The notes under the pieces were generated by a model. That model was not told the DNA's origin. It made no database searches and saw nothing but the letters and a program-made list of their open reading frames with translations. The position numbers and the translations under genes are program-made. From assembly GCA_017985675.1 (NCBI GenBank), contig JAGNXB010000020.1, positions 1 to 42,630 of the forward strand: DNA of 42,630 nucleotides. The letters are read 5' to 3'. The DNA is from Saprospiraceae bacterium (lineage in GTDB: Bacteria > Bacteroidota > Bacteroidia > Chitinophagales > Saprospiraceae). Below are positions 25,089-33,971 of the stretch, piece after piece; position 1 is the first letter of the stretch, and each line of letters opens with the position of its first letter.

Positions 25089-26486
25089 TTAAAGAGAATT
25101 AAATTGCTGGTTGAGTTTATCAAAGGCTTCCTCAATCCAGTTTTTATAGGTTTCAATGGTCAAGGGCTCTTGTTGAATGGTCACCTCTTCCTTGTAAGCC
25201 TCAGCCAGTTTGTCCTGTATGATCTGTTCGGATATTTTGGAAATCATCTCCTTGTCTTCCAGTACTCTGGGGGCAAGGGCGTCCATCATAGCAGGGTCGG
25301 GGTTGCCTCCAAAATAGCCAACCAGTTTTTCTTTATAGGCCGCTACCACTTCTTCATTCGATACCTGGAGGTTTTTACGCTCAATGATTTTATCCCGAAT
25401 TAGTGTCCAGCGCAGATCGAGAAAAAATCGACGAAATTTTTCTTCCGTCCATTCTTCCGGGTCTTTGTCATCCAAATCAGCGGTAGTAACCCATCTGCGG
25501 AGGAAGCCTTCCGGTAAAGGAAGCGGGTTTGCATCCAATAAGGATATTTTCATGTGGGCCATGATATAATCTCCACCGTGTTGTGCATAGGTGTCAGAGA
25601 GATTTTTCCGAATAGTTTCACGGAGGGTTGCCTCATTCATATCCGTATCCGGTCCATATGCTTTTTTGAAAAAAGCGTCATCCAGTAGGGCAGGCGTAAC
25701 CCGGGTAATCTTATCAATCCGGGCAAAAAATTCATTACTGGTTTCTGGCGCATTTTCTTCCAGGCGCAAAATGTATTTGCGAACCCCTTCACGCGAAGTA
25801 CTTACTTCAGACTGATAAGGGTCAAAGACAAAGGTGTCTTTAATGCTTTTGCCCAGCATCAGGTCACGCATATAAGGTGTCATCTGGTCACTGACAAGAA
25901 AACTACTGTGTGTATGGATGCCACCTTGTTTCTTTTCACCATTTTCCCATTCCTCCAGGTGCAATTCAACAAAATCCATGTGTTCCACCTGGCCTTCTGT
26001 CAATTCTGCCCGGTCGCCATGTTTGCGAAGGAGGTTATTCACTTGATCATCGATCTCCGATTCGCTAAAATTTACTTGTGGAAGGAGCAATGTTGTTGAT
26101 TGGTCAAAACCTTTCAATTCAAATTCCGGTACCAATCCAAGATCAAATCGCACGGTATAGTCATGGAGATGGGCAAGATCAAACTCCATGGGCTCCTGTG
26201 ATTCGCTGATAATCGGTTCGCCAAAAAAAGTCGGCTTATGCTCTAACAGATAAGCCTGGAGATTTTTATTTATCTCCTCCTGCACGACCTCGGCGAGAAT
26301 GGATTGCCCATACATGCGCTTCACAAATCCTTCAGGTGTATGACCTTTACGGAAGCCCTTGATTTGGGCCTTCCGTTTGAAATCTTTCAATTTGGTTTCA
26401 AAGATCGGTTTATACACGTTCATCGGAACTTGTACGGTAAGGACTGCATTCAACTGGTCCAGATCTTCGCGAACGACATTTTCCAT
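25089..26486 (-). CDS. tig: Trigger factor, ribosome-associated chaperone
   Basis: Peptidyl-prolyl isomerase-type chaperone that binds nascent chains at the ribosome exit. I favour the ATG at 26486 (MENVVREDLDQLNAVLTVQV), which aligns with Bacteroidota trigger factor N-termini; an upstream ATG at 26522 adds twelve residues. The 465-residue protein has the ribosome-binding loop signature QIKGFRKGHTP near residues 38-48. The middle part shows the PPIase-like region (EGQVEHMDFVELHLEEW near 170), reduced compared with proteobacterial trigger factors, and a helical C-terminal arm region. Bacteroidota trigger factors are divergent, so the middle domain may not be active as an isomerase. It is the first gene of the tig-clpP-clpX cluster. 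Confidence 0.92.
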   Translation of the reverse strand: MENVVREDLDQLNAVLTVQVPMNVYKPIFETKLKDFKRKAQIKGFRKGHTPEGFVKRMYGQSILAEVVQEEINKNLQAYLLEHKPTFFGEPIISESQEPMEFDLAHLHDYTVRFDLGLVPEFELKGFDQSTTLLLPQVNFSESEIDDQVNNLLRKHGDRAELTEGQVEHMDFVELHLEEWENGEKKQGGIHTHSSFLVSDQMTPYMRDLMLGKSIKDTFVFDPYQSEVSTSREGVRKYILRLEENAPETSNEFFARIDKITRVTPALLDDAFFKKAYGPDTDMNEATLRETIRKNLSDTYAQHGGDYIMAHMKISLLDANPLPLPEGFLRRWVTTADLDDKDPEEWTEEKFRRFFLDLRWTLIRDKIIERKNLQVSNEEVVAAYKEKLVGYFGGNPDPAMMDALAPRVLEDKEMISKISEQIIQDKLAEAYKEEVTIQQEPLTIETYKNWIEEAFDKLNQQFNSL

Positions 26487-26845
26487 ATTTTGAGACTCGA
26501 GGTTTGTAGTTTCTGTTAACATGATTTAAGATGCACCATCATTGCACCGTATTGAAAATTAAAGGAAACAGGACTAGTGGTAAGATTGCCGATAAGGCGA
26601 TTTATCAATGGTCCGGTGTAGAGATGTGTACATAGCGGATGTTGGAAAAGAAGCATGACCCGAATGATTGATGCCAAGGAATTGGCAAAGTTTGAAGCAG
26701 CCATGCCGAATGGAAATACATTCGTGAATGCTGCTGGTCCAGGGCTCATGTTGACTAGGTGGCAATGATTTATCCACATCCTGGTAAAGCGTTGTAACCA
26801 TCAAAAGCAAATGGTAGAAGGGCACATGTCCTTCCAAAAAAAATG
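26487..26845. other. Non-coding gap between tig and tRNA-Leu
   Basis: About 360 bases with no supported gene. Short open frames on both strands (up to about 90 codons) show no signal peptide, domain or typical codon pattern, and those reaching the tRNA only translate tRNA sequence. It must hold the tig promoter, but I could not recognise a good TTTG/TAnnTTTG pair. Nothing else was seen. Confidence 0.5.
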
Positions 26846-26927
26846 TGCGGGTGGAGGGACTCGAACCCCCAAGCCTCGCGGCACCAGATCCTAAGTCTGG
26901 CGCGTCTACCAATTTCGCCACACCCGC
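26846..26927 (-). tRNA. tRNA-Leu (anticodon UAG)
   Basis: The minus-strand sequence folds into a tRNA. Acceptor stem GCGGGTG (26927-26921) pairs with CACCCGC (26853-26847), with discriminator A at 26846. The anticodon arm is CCAGA-CTTAGGA-TCTGG, giving anticodon TAG, which reads CUA leucine codons. A long variable arm (TGCCGCGAGGC) is class II and typical of leucine, and GGTTCGAGTCC forms the T arm. The CCA end is not encoded. Confidence 0.97.
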
Positions 26928-27251
26928 TATTTTCGATAATATATAATCCAAACGATTGTGCAATACTTCAAAATTCAATGCATCACAGGTCTGTTTGGGA
27001 GCTAACCACTTTATGGTTTGCCCTAAGAGCGTGCAAAAATAAGAAAGGTCTCAGGTTTTTATTCAGGTTTTTGAATCTTATTTCCGTTTGGGCAGGAATT
27101 AATGAGACGGAGATTAATATTACTTTCACAAAATATTGCATTTCAATTAAATATATAAATATTTAAAATCAATTACAAAAGATTATATTTAAAAAACGGT
27201 CTAATGTACGCCCAAAAGCCCAGGGTTCAAGAAGAAATGGCGATGCAGGCC
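26928..27251. other. AT-rich gap between tRNA-Leu and the relA/spoT promoter
   Basis: About 320 bases. The right-hand half (about 27110-27200) is strongly AT-rich, with ATATAAATATTTAAAAT-type sequence. It probably carries the tRNA promoter and upstream region of relA/spoT. No gene or RNA was recognised. Confidence 0.5.
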
Positions 27252-27282
27252 TTTACAGGGAACGGCTTTTGTTCTATATTTG
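27252..27282 (+). promoter_or_regulatory. Predicted Bacteroidota promoter for relA/spoT-fur-STAS-purA
   Basis: TTTA (27252-27255) and TATATTTG (27275-27282) are separated by exactly 19 bases. The -7 element matches TAnnTTTG perfectly; the -33 element differs by one base. Transcription would begin near 27289, so a TTG codon at 27280 cannot be the start of the gene, which supports the ATG at 27328. Confidence 0.62.
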
Positions 27283-27327
27283 TTGATTGTCCGTAAGCCA
27301 ATTATAAACGAGCGAGTAATCGCATAT

Positions 27328-29547
27328 ATGCCAGAAGCAGTCATTACAGATCAAGCTGAAAAGCTTCTCATTCAACGTGCCTACAGGGACCTTTTAAAGT
27401 CTTTGAAGACTGGCATGGATGACAAAGACAAGGAAGACATTCGCAAAGCGTATGACCTTGCTGTTGATGCACACGCTAAGCAGCGCCGGAAGTCAGGCGA
27501 GCCTTACATATTACACCCTATAGCCGTAGCGCGGATTTGTGCAGAGGAGATCGGGTTAGGTCCCACTGCGATTGTAGCTGCGTTGTTGCATGATGTCGTT
27601 GAGGATACAGATATAAGTCTGGAAGACATACGCAATCAATTTGGTGAACGTATTGCCATGATTGTAGATGGATTGACCAAATTGGATATCGCCTACAACT
27701 CGGAAAGTCCACAGGCAGAAAATTTCCGGAAGGTCCTTTCCACATTGGTTAAAGATGTCCGTGTCGTGTTGATAAAAATGGCCGACCGGCTACACAATAT
27801 GCGCACGTTGGGGTCTATGCCCCGGCACCGGCAACTGGCCATTGCTGCGGAGACAAACTATATCTATGCCCCTTTGGCGCATCGATTGGGTTTGTATAAT
27901 ATGAAGACGGAGTTTCAGGATTTGTGCATGAAAATCACCGATCCGGAATCCTATCAGGAAATCAAACAAAAGCTACAAGAGACCAAGACAGCCCGTACCT
28001 CTTATATAGATCGGTTTATTGTCCCGCTAATCACAGAAATGGAAGAAGCCGGACTCCATTTTCGGATTACAGGTCGGCCCAAATCCATCCATTCGATTTG
28101 GAATAAAATCAAGTCAAAGGATGTGTTTTTTGAAGAAATCTACGATCTGTTTGCTGTGCGCATAATTCTGGATACAACCAGGAAGTTGGAAAAACAAGCG
28201 TGTTGGCAAGTTTATTCAATTGTGACTGATGTATACCGCCCTATTCCCGAACGCCTCAAAGATTGGGTAACAACACCCAAATCGAATGGCTATGAATCGC
28301 TGCATACAACAGTAATCGGGCCGGAAGGCCGATTTGTTGAAGTACAAATTCGATCAGAGCGGATGGATGAAATAGCCGAACGGGGATTTGCTGCACATTG
28401 GAAGTATAAGGGAGTCAATGACCAACAGGATGTATATGAATCCTGGCTGGACAACATCCGGGAAATATTGGAAAACAATGATGTAGACGCCATTGAATTC
28501 CTGAATGATTTTAAAACCAACCTGTTTAACGAAGAAATATATGTCTATACGCCTCGGGGCGATATGCGTATTTTACCTAAAGGAGCAACGGCATTAGACT
28601 TTGCTTTTATGATCCATACCGACATTGGTCTGCACTGTGCGGCAGTGAAAGTAAACAACCGATTGGTGCCTATGGGTTATAAACTCCTCAATGGCGATCA
28701 GGTTGCGGTACAAACCAACAAAAACCAGAAGCCTAGCGAGGCTTGGTTGAAAATGGCTTTCACCGGCAAAGCCCGCTCCAAAATCCGGACTGCCATTCGG
28801 GAAGAGCGCAGTCAGCAGGGTGCGATGGGCAAGGAAGTGTTGGAGCGGAAACTGCAACAAATTAAGGTGGAGCTCGAGATCAATGCCGATATGCTGGTGA
28901 AGCACTTTGGCTTCCGCTCAAGGTTGGACATGTATAGCGCAATTGCCGCAGGAGATGTCAACTTACATGATCTAAAAAAATTCAAAGTCGATGGCATACG
29001 GCTGCTACCGGCCACTGTAGACCCGGAGGCAGTGCCCGATAAAGCAAAGGTGCCGGAAGCCGCCCCGGAGATCAAACGGACAACACTGCCCAAATTAATC
29101 ATCAATGGGGAGCCGGCAGATCAGTATGAATACTCGATGGCCGGATGTTGTAACCCGGTAATGGGCGATGATGTATTTGCGTTTTTATCTACTAGTTCGG
29201 GATTAAAAATCCATCGGGCTACCTGTCCCAATGCGGTTAATCTAATGGCCAACTATGGGTATCGGGTCATGCGTGCTGAATGGGCAGAGAATTCCGGATC
29301 TTCTTTTAAGGTGGATCTTCAGATAACAGGTGTTGATAGTGGCCCGGGAGTAATCGAGCGCTTAACACAAAAAATTTCAACCAACCTTGGATTAAACATT
29401 CGCTCGTTTTCGATCGAAGGCCATGAAGGTTTTTTTGAAGGCAAAATCAGCCTCATTGTTCAAAATAAGAGCCAGGTAGTTTTAGCTATTCAGGCGCTAA
29501 AATCTCTGGAAGGCGTTTCTTCGGTCATGCGGCTTGACGCTGCTTGA
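27328..29547 (+). CDS. RelA/SpoT-family (p)ppGpp synthetase/hydrolase
   Basis: Synthesises and hydrolyses the alarmone (p)ppGpp. I chose the ATG at 27328; an open frame from a TTG at 27280 runs through the promoter. The 739-residue protein is a long Rel with all four parts: HD hydrolase (HAKQRRKSGEPYILHP near residue 42 and HDVVEDT near 86, so hydrolysis is likely intact), synthetase (RPKSIHSIWNKIKSKD near 250, NGYESLHTTVIGPEGRFVEVQI near 328), TGS (YVYTPRGDMRILPKGATALDFAF near 430), a cysteine-containing region (MAGCCNPVMGDDV near 608, ATCPNA near 636) and a C-terminal ACT domain. With both catalytic motifs present it is probably bifunctional. It heads a plus-strand run with fur, STAS and purA. 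Confidence 0.95.
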   Translation: MPEAVITDQAEKLLIQRAYRDLLKSLKTGMDDKDKEDIRKAYDLAVDAHAKQRRKSGEPYILHPIAVARICAEEIGLGPTAIVAALLHDVVEDTDISLEDIRNQFGERIAMIVDGLTKLDIAYNSESPQAENFRKVLSTLVKDVRVVLIKMADRLHNMRTLGSMPRHRQLAIAAETNYIYAPLAHRLGLYNMKTEFQDLCMKITDPESYQEIKQKLQETKTARTSYIDRFIVPLITEMEEAGLHFRITGRPKSIHSIWNKIKSKDVFFEEIYDLFAVRIILDTTRKLEKQACWQVYSIVTDVYRPIPERLKDWVTTPKSNGYESLHTTVIGPEGRFVEVQIRSERMDEIAERGFAAHWKYKGVNDQQDVYESWLDNIREILENNDVDAIEFLNDFKTNLFNEEIYVYTPRGDMRILPKGATALDFAFMIHTDIGLHCAAVKVNNRLVPMGYKLLNGDQVAVQTNKNQKPSEAWLKMAFTGKARSKIRTAIREERSQQGAMGKEVLERKLQQIKVELEINADMLVKHFGFRSRLDMYSAIAAGDVNLHDLKKFKVDGIRLLPATVDPEAVPDKAKVPEAAPEIKRTTLPKLIINGEPADQYEYSMAGCCNPVMGDDVFAFLSTSSGLKIHRATCPNAVNLMANYGYRVMRAEWAENSGSSFKVDLQITGVDSGPGVIERLTQKISTNLGLNIRSFSIEGHEGFFEGKISLIVQNKSQVVLAIQALKSLEGVSSVMRLDAA

Positions 29548-29581
29548 ACCTTTTATCATGTGGGTTAGTTCTCGGTAGCAT

Positions 29582-30082
29582 ATGACACAGCATTCTCAAT
29601 TCCATGTTAATAAGGAGGTTTCTGAAAAAATACTCCAGGAATCACTTCGCATTTTTAATGCTCATCTTGAAAGCAATCAATTGCGCAAGACACCTGAGCG
29701 ATTTGCAATATTGGAAGAGATCTACCGGAGCCCGGACCATTTTGATGCCGAGGGCCTGTACATTCATATGAAGACAAATAATTATCGGGTAAGCCGGGCC
29801 ACCGTGTATAATACGCTGGAATTGTTGGTGCATTGTGACCTGGTGAGGAAACACCAGTTTGGAAAAAATCAGGCGCAATACGAGCGGTCGTACGGGTACA
29901 AACAGCACGACCACCTCATCTGTATGGATTGTGGCAAAGTGATCGAATTTTGCGATCCCCGAATTCAGCAGATAAAAGATATGATGGGCGATATATTAAA
30001 GTTCAAGATTAGGCATCATGCATTAACTTTGTATGGTGATTGCGACGGAGCCTGTGCGAGAACGGCACAGCTTTTGAAGTAG
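29582..30082 (+). CDS. Fur-family metal- or peroxide-responsive transcriptional regulator
   Basis: The 166-residue protein has the winged-helix DNA-binding domain of the Fur family (LRKTPERFAILEEIYRSPDHFDAEGLYIHMKTN near residues 35-65, VSRATVYNTLELL near 73) and the metal-binding region (YKQHDHLICMDCGKVIEF near 104-121, with CxxC). A second cysteine pair, CDGAC, lies near the C-terminus. It may be Fur, PerR or Zur; the sequence alone does not decide. It lies 34 bp after relA/spoT and 31 bp ahead of the STAS gene. No Fur box was identified. Confidence 0.93.
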   Translation: MTQHSQFHVNKEVSEKILQESLRIFNAHLESNQLRKTPERFAILEEIYRSPDHFDAEGLYIHMKTNNYRVSRATVYNTLELLVHCDLVRKHQFGKNQAQYERSYGYKQHDHLICMDCGKVIEFCDPRIQQIKDMMGDILKFKIRHHALTLYGDCDGACARTAQLLK

Positions 30083-30113
30083 CACTTTGTTAAGGACCTG
30101 AATCCCGATCCCC

Positions 30114-30449
30114 ATGAACTATCGTTTCACCCACAAAAATGCGGTGCAGGTGCTATATCTGTATCGTTTGTTGTCCGATATGGACAACCGCGCGATCCTC
30201 GACGAGGTCAATCGCCGACTACAGGATGGCTGCAAGTCAGTCGTTGTAGATCTATCCCATCTCGATTATATCGACAGTACGGGGCTGAATCTTTTGCTTG
30301 CTTTGTGGCGGCATCTGCGGCATTTTGGCTGCCAGCTTTTGTTAACTGAACCACAACCATCCGTTATGCGGCTTTTTGAACTGACCAGACTGCGTGCCGT
30401 TTTTGACTTCATACCCAGTGTAGAGACGGCGTTAGTGCCCAATCAGTAA
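30114..30449 (+). CDS. STAS-domain anti-anti-sigma-like protein
   Basis: The 111-residue protein is a single STAS domain: VVVDLSHLDYIDSTGLNLLLALWRHLRHFGCQLLLTEPQPSVMRLFELTRLRAVFDF, with the conserved DS(T)G around residues 57-60 that is phosphorylated in SpoIIAA/RsbV-type proteins. Such proteins bind and release anti-sigma or phosphatase partners. No partner switch kinase is encoded in this window. It sits between fur and purA, with short gaps, so it is probably cotranscribed. Its partner is unknown. Confidence 0.88.
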   Translation: MNYRFTHKNAVQVLYLYRLLSDMDNRAILDEVNRRLQDGCKSVVVDLSHLDYIDSTGLNLLLALWRHLRHFGCQLLLTEPQPSVMRLFELTRLRAVFDFIPSVETALVPNQ

Positions 30450-30534
30450 CACTTCGCTTTTTTTAAGGAGTTTTCCTGCATTATTTGACTAACTTTCCTG
30501 AAGAATAGGCGATCTTTGCCGCTTCTTTAGAAAA

Positions 30535-31809
30535 ATGACTATGCAGGTAGATGTGCTGCTCGGCTTACAATGGGGTGATGAAGGTAAAGGCAAGATCGTC
30601 GATGCCCTTGCCCCCCATTACCAAATCGTTGCCCGATTTCAAGGAGGTCCCAATGCAGGCCATACCTTGGTTATCGATGGCGTGAAATACGTATTACACA
30701 CCATCCCTTCCGGGATATTCCGCCAGGGGATCATTAATTTGATTGGGAATGGGGTTGTCGTTGATCCGGTGATCCTCAAAAAAGAGCTTGGACAATTAGA
30801 TGCAGCAGGAATACCTTATAAGGATAACCTTTTGTTATCCCGCAAGGCCCATCTCATTTTACCCACCCACCGATATCTGGATGCGGCAAGCGAAGCGTCA
30901 AAAGGGACCAGCAAAATTGGATCCACGCTGAAAGGTATAGGCCCCACCTATATGGACAAAACCGGACGAAACGGTTTGCGAATAGGTGACATCCAACTCG
31001 CCGGTTTTGATGCGAATTACCAGACGCTTAAACGCAAACATCTTCATTTGATATCCCTCTTTCCGGATATTGACTTCAACCTACAGGAAGAAGAAGATCG
31101 CTGGATGGAAAGCCTTGATATATTGCGCGGCCTCCACCAAATCGACGCCGAGTATTACTTGCATGATGCCCTGCTTGCTGGCAAAAGAGTGCTCGCAGAA
31201 GGAGCGCAAGGCAGTCTCTTGGATGTTGATTTCGGCACCTATCCATATGTCACTTCATCGAATACGATAACAGCAGGTGTCTGTACTGGTCTGGGCTTGG
31301 CACCCCAGAAAGTAGGTGAGGTGATCGGCATTACGAAAGCCTATTGCACCAGGGTAGGAAGTGGTCCATTCCCTACGGAACTACATGATGAAACAGGTGA
31401 CTTTCTTCGGAAAGCAGGACATGAATTTGGATCCACTACAGGCCGGCCCCGCCGATGCGGTTGGATTGACCTTCCTCTTCTGAAGTATACGATTATGCTG
31501 AATGGGGTGACACAACTAGCCGTTACCAAGATTGATGTACTCAATGCTATGGCTGATATTAAAGCGGCTACAGCTTATATCTATGATGGCAAACGCCATA
31601 ATAACATCCCTTTTGACCTAAACCAAACCGCCGTTGCACCAGAATATCATGCTTTCGCAGGGTGGGAGGAAGACTTGTTGCAATGTGAAACCTATGATAG
31701 TCTGCCCGTAGCGTGCAAATCTTTCCTTACTTATCTAGAAGAATATCTGCATGTAAAAGTAACCATGGTTTCGACAGGTCCTGAGCGGGAAAGCCTCATC
31801 GAACGATAA
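30535..31809 (+). CDS. purA: Adenylosuccinate synthetase
   Basis: Joins IMP and aspartate using GTP, the first committed step to AMP. The 424-residue protein has the GTP-binding GLQWGDEGKGKIVD near residues 10-23, GGPNAGHT near 38, VEGNTL-type segment replaced here by IGNGVVVDP near 69, and KGIGPTYMDKTGRNGLRIGD near 132-151. It also has AEGAQGSLLDVDFGTYPYVTSSN near 221-243, and RPRRCGWIDL near 304. A second in-frame ATG at 30541 could be the true start. It is 85 bp after the STAS gene. PurA is a known target inhibited by ppGpp in other bacteria, which makes its position behind relA/spoT interesting. Confidence 0.97.
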   Translation: MTMQVDVLLGLQWGDEGKGKIVDALAPHYQIVARFQGGPNAGHTLVIDGVKYVLHTIPSGIFRQGIINLIGNGVVVDPVILKKELGQLDAAGIPYKDNLLLSRKAHLILPTHRYLDAASEASKGTSKIGSTLKGIGPTYMDKTGRNGLRIGDIQLAGFDANYQTLKRKHLHLISLFPDIDFNLQEEEDRWMESLDILRGLHQIDAEYYLHDALLAGKRVLAEGAQGSLLDVDFGTYPYVTSSNTITAGVCTGLGLAPQKVGEVIGITKAYCTRVGSGPFPTELHDETGDFLRKAGHEFGSTTGRPRRCGWIDLPLLKYTIMLNGVTQLAVTKIDVLNAMADIKAATAYIYDGKRHNNIPFDLNQTAVAPEYHAFAGWEEDLLQCETYDSLPVACKSFLTYLEEYLHVKVTMVSTGPERESLIER

Positions 31810-31816
31810 GCAATCC

Positions 31817-32491
31817 TCAATCGCCCGTAGCGGTGATGATATATTGATAGGGTAGGGTTGCATTATCAACGTTAACTTCATTGTATCCGGCGGCTCTCAG
31901 GTCATCAACTACCTGGTGGGGTGCCAGACGCAGTTCGACAGCAGGTCCCATTCGGGTTGGTTTCTTTTGGAAATCAATTATAATAATTTTTCCATCCGGC
32001 TTTAGACATTTTTTTAACGCCATAAGGTAGGAAGCCTTGTTTTGCAAATAAATATACGTATTCACAACCAGGATGATATCTGCCTCGGCATTGTCCAAAT
32101 GGGAATCGTTGATGGTAGCCAAACGAATTTCAATATTTTTTGCCAGCGCTTCAGGAAGGGTTTTGCGCCGTTCCTCCAGATACCGAACAAAACGTTCGTC
32201 TATCTCAATTGCGATCACCTTTGCGGCAAGGGGCACAAGTCGAAAACTGAAATAACCAGATCCCGCCCCTATGTCGGCCACTGTTTTTGAAGATAAATCC
32301 CCAATAGCCTTTAGTACTTCTTCGGGATGTTGCCATAGGTCCCGCTCTTTGTTTTCAAAAGCACCCACCAAGTCATCAAATTTGTCATCCGGTGAAAGCG
32401 GTGCTTTGTTAGCTACAGGTTGGTTCTCTGCTATGAAATCGCAACTTGAGAAGCAGAATAATACGAAGAGGAGTGCAGGCAGTATTCTCAC
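31817..32491 (-). CDS. Putative lipoprotein-anchored class I SAM-dependent methyltransferase
   Basis: No ATG is available; I favour the GTG at 32491, which gives MRILPALLFVLFCFSSC, a clean lipoprotein signal with the cysteine at residue 17 (an upstream GTG at 32509 adds six residues). The 224-residue product then has a Rossmann methyltransferase domain: VADIGAGSGYFSFRLVP near 72-88 (motif I), AIEIDERF near 95 (post I), and DIILVVNTYIYLQ near 136, with LKPDGKIIIIDF near 162. A periplasmic methyltransferase would need SAM outside the cytoplasm, which is unusual. Alternatively the hydrophobic start might be a membrane anchor with the domain inside, though the lipobox argues against this. It ends seven bases from purA on the opposite strand and begins 35 bases after dacB. 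Confidence 0.75.
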   Translation of the reverse strand: MRILPALLFVLFCFSSCDFIAENQPVANKAPLSPDDKFDDLVGAFENKERDLWQHPEEVLKAIGDLSSKTVADIGAGSGYFSFRLVPLAAKVIAIEIDERFVRYLEERRKTLPEALAKNIEIRLATINDSHLDNAEADIILVVNTYIYLQNKASYLMALKKCLKPDGKIIIIDFQKKPTRMGPAVELRLAPHQVVDDLRAAGYNEVNVDNATLPYQYIITATGD

Positions 32492-32526
32492 AGGCACTAA
32501 AGTAAGCACTATAAAAGAGATAGAAC

Positions 32527-33966
32527 CTATTCTTTTGGATGTATTGGGATCTCCTCTGCAAAAGCGAGTAAAAGTTGCTGAGTCAGACCGTAAAATTCAT
32601 CGGTTTCGCCTCCAAACTGATTGATGAGTATGCTAAAGGACAACATGGTTCCTGATTTGGTTTCAAGGTAACCACTGAGTGCTCGTACCCGGTTTAACGT
32701 GCCTGACTTTGCCCAAACTTTACCCCTTAAATGTTTGTCTTTCAGGTATGCCCTTACCGTACCGGATTCACCCGGTTGCGACAGTGTTGTTTTAAAGCCG
32801 GGATATCGCAGGCTGTCCCGATGGATCTTAGCCAATACATGCGTAAACAAACCAGCGGATAATCCATTATGTCTGCTCATGCCGCTACCATCATAAATCC
32901 AGCTTTTATTCTCCTCGACACCCAGGCTTCTCAACCAGGATTTGATGCCTTTGATGCCTCCATCTGTAGAAGCTGTATTGCGGTATTGTTTGCCTATCCA
33001 CCGCAAAAGCATCTCGGCATACATATTTCGACTATCTCCATTTATAGATGACGTGAGTGCCTGGATACTCGGCGACCAAATGGTATCTGATGCGACCAAT
33101 GCAAGGCCATTTTTCCCATTGCCATTTGGATTCACCTGGATGCCTAATGCTTCCAATCTCGCCTGCAAAGCTCTAATGACGTAATTGGGTGGGTCCGACA
33201 AACTGGCACGCATGGCCAAAGGAAAGGAAAGCTCGGCAGCCCCGCCAATCCACCGTGTGGTTGCATCAGGACTACCCGTGAAGTAAACCGGTTCGTGATT
33301 GTCCTGATTGCTATCTGGTTGGTAAATAACAGTCCATGGCAGGACCGTGCTATCGGTCGTCACTCGCCACCCCATGGAATCGGATTGCAGGGTTACGGGG
33401 AGGCAATTGTCTTGCCAGTTGATAGGCCACTGGCCTTGGGCAAAGCAACCACCGAGGTCACTCCATTCCCAGGTAAGGCCCACTGATGGGCCGGGAAACC
33501 GATCTGGTGTACAGCGTATATTGCCCTTGATAGCTTTTATACCCTGACTTGAGACAAAGGTCGCCCAACGGTTAAGCACTGAATCGGGCGTCGACTCAAT
33601 GCCAAATCTACCAGAAGCAAGGCTGGGATCACCTTCCCCTTTTATTCGAATTTCTCCTATTAATACCGAATCGACGATGGTGCCAAATAGATCCAAAATC
33701 GTTTTTTTGCGATGATCTACCCCTAGATAAAACCAGGCGGCACCCGTGGTCAGGAGTTTAATGTTGGATGCAGGCACCAGCAGCAGATTATCATTATGCG
33801 CAAAAAGTACCTTGTTCGTAGAGGCATCTCTTATGCTAATGCCTACGGAGCTGCCTTCCAATATTGGATGGTTAATAATTCGTTCGGTGACGGCCTGCAG
33901 TGATTCCTGGCCAAACGAAGGACAGGATCCCAAAAGGACCAGGATTAAAACAAAACACCGAAGCAT
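32527..33966 (-). CDS. dacB: D-alanyl-D-alanine carboxypeptidase/endopeptidase, PBP4 (DacB) family
   Basis: Periplasmic enzyme that trims or opens peptidoglycan crosslinks. I chose the ATG at 33966, which gives a signal peptide (MLRCFVLILVLLGSCPSFGQE) and leaves five bases after the fahA stop; the longer frame to 34002 would overlap it. The 479-residue protein has the three penicillin-binding motifs of the S13 family: PASNIKLLTT near residue 70 (SxxK), DGSGMSRHNGLS near 350 (SxN region), and WAKSGTLNRVRALSGYL near 413 (KSG in place of KTG). The large insertion between the first two motifs is typical of PBP4. It follows fahA and precedes the lipoprotein methyltransferase. Confidence 0.93.
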   Translation of the reverse strand: MLRCFVLILVLLGSCPSFGQESLQAVTERIINHPILEGSSVGISIRDASTNKVLFAHNDNLLLVPASNIKLLTTGAAWFYLGVDHRKKTILDLFGTIVDSVLIGEIRIKGEGDPSLASGRFGIESTPDSVLNRWATFVSSQGIKAIKGNIRCTPDRFPGPSVGLTWEWSDLGGCFAQGQWPINWQDNCLPVTLQSDSMGWRVTTDSTVLPWTVIYQPDSNQDNHEPVYFTGSPDATTRWIGGAAELSFPLAMRASLSDPPNYVIRALQARLEALGIQVNPNGNGKNGLALVASDTIWSPSIQALTSSINGDSRNMYAEMLLRWIGKQYRNTASTDGGIKGIKSWLRSLGVEENKSWIYDGSGMSRHNGLSAGLFTHVLAKIHRDSLRYPGFKTTLSQPGESGTVRAYLKDKHLRGKVWAKSGTLNRVRALSGYLETKSGTMLSFSILINQFGGETDEFYGLTQQLLLAFAEEIPIHPKE

Positions 33967-33971
33967 ATTTT

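Noticed and set aside
26516..26779. Open frame of 87 codons on the minus strand ahead of tig
   Set aside because: No signal peptide, domain or good start context; more likely the 5' region of tig.
26574..26978. Open frame of 134 codons on the minus strand
   Set aside because: It runs through the tRNA-Leu gene; the LVDAPDLGSGAARLGGSS-type peptide is simply translated tRNA sequence.
26843..27166. Open frame of 107 codons on the plus strand
   Set aside because: Begins in the antisense of the tRNA (CGWRDSNPQ-type peptide) and continues into AT-rich spacer; no domain or conservation expected.
30484..30518. TTTG and GATCTTTG upstream of purA as a promoter
   Set aside because: Spacing is 23 bases and the -7 element lacks the initial TA; too weak to list.
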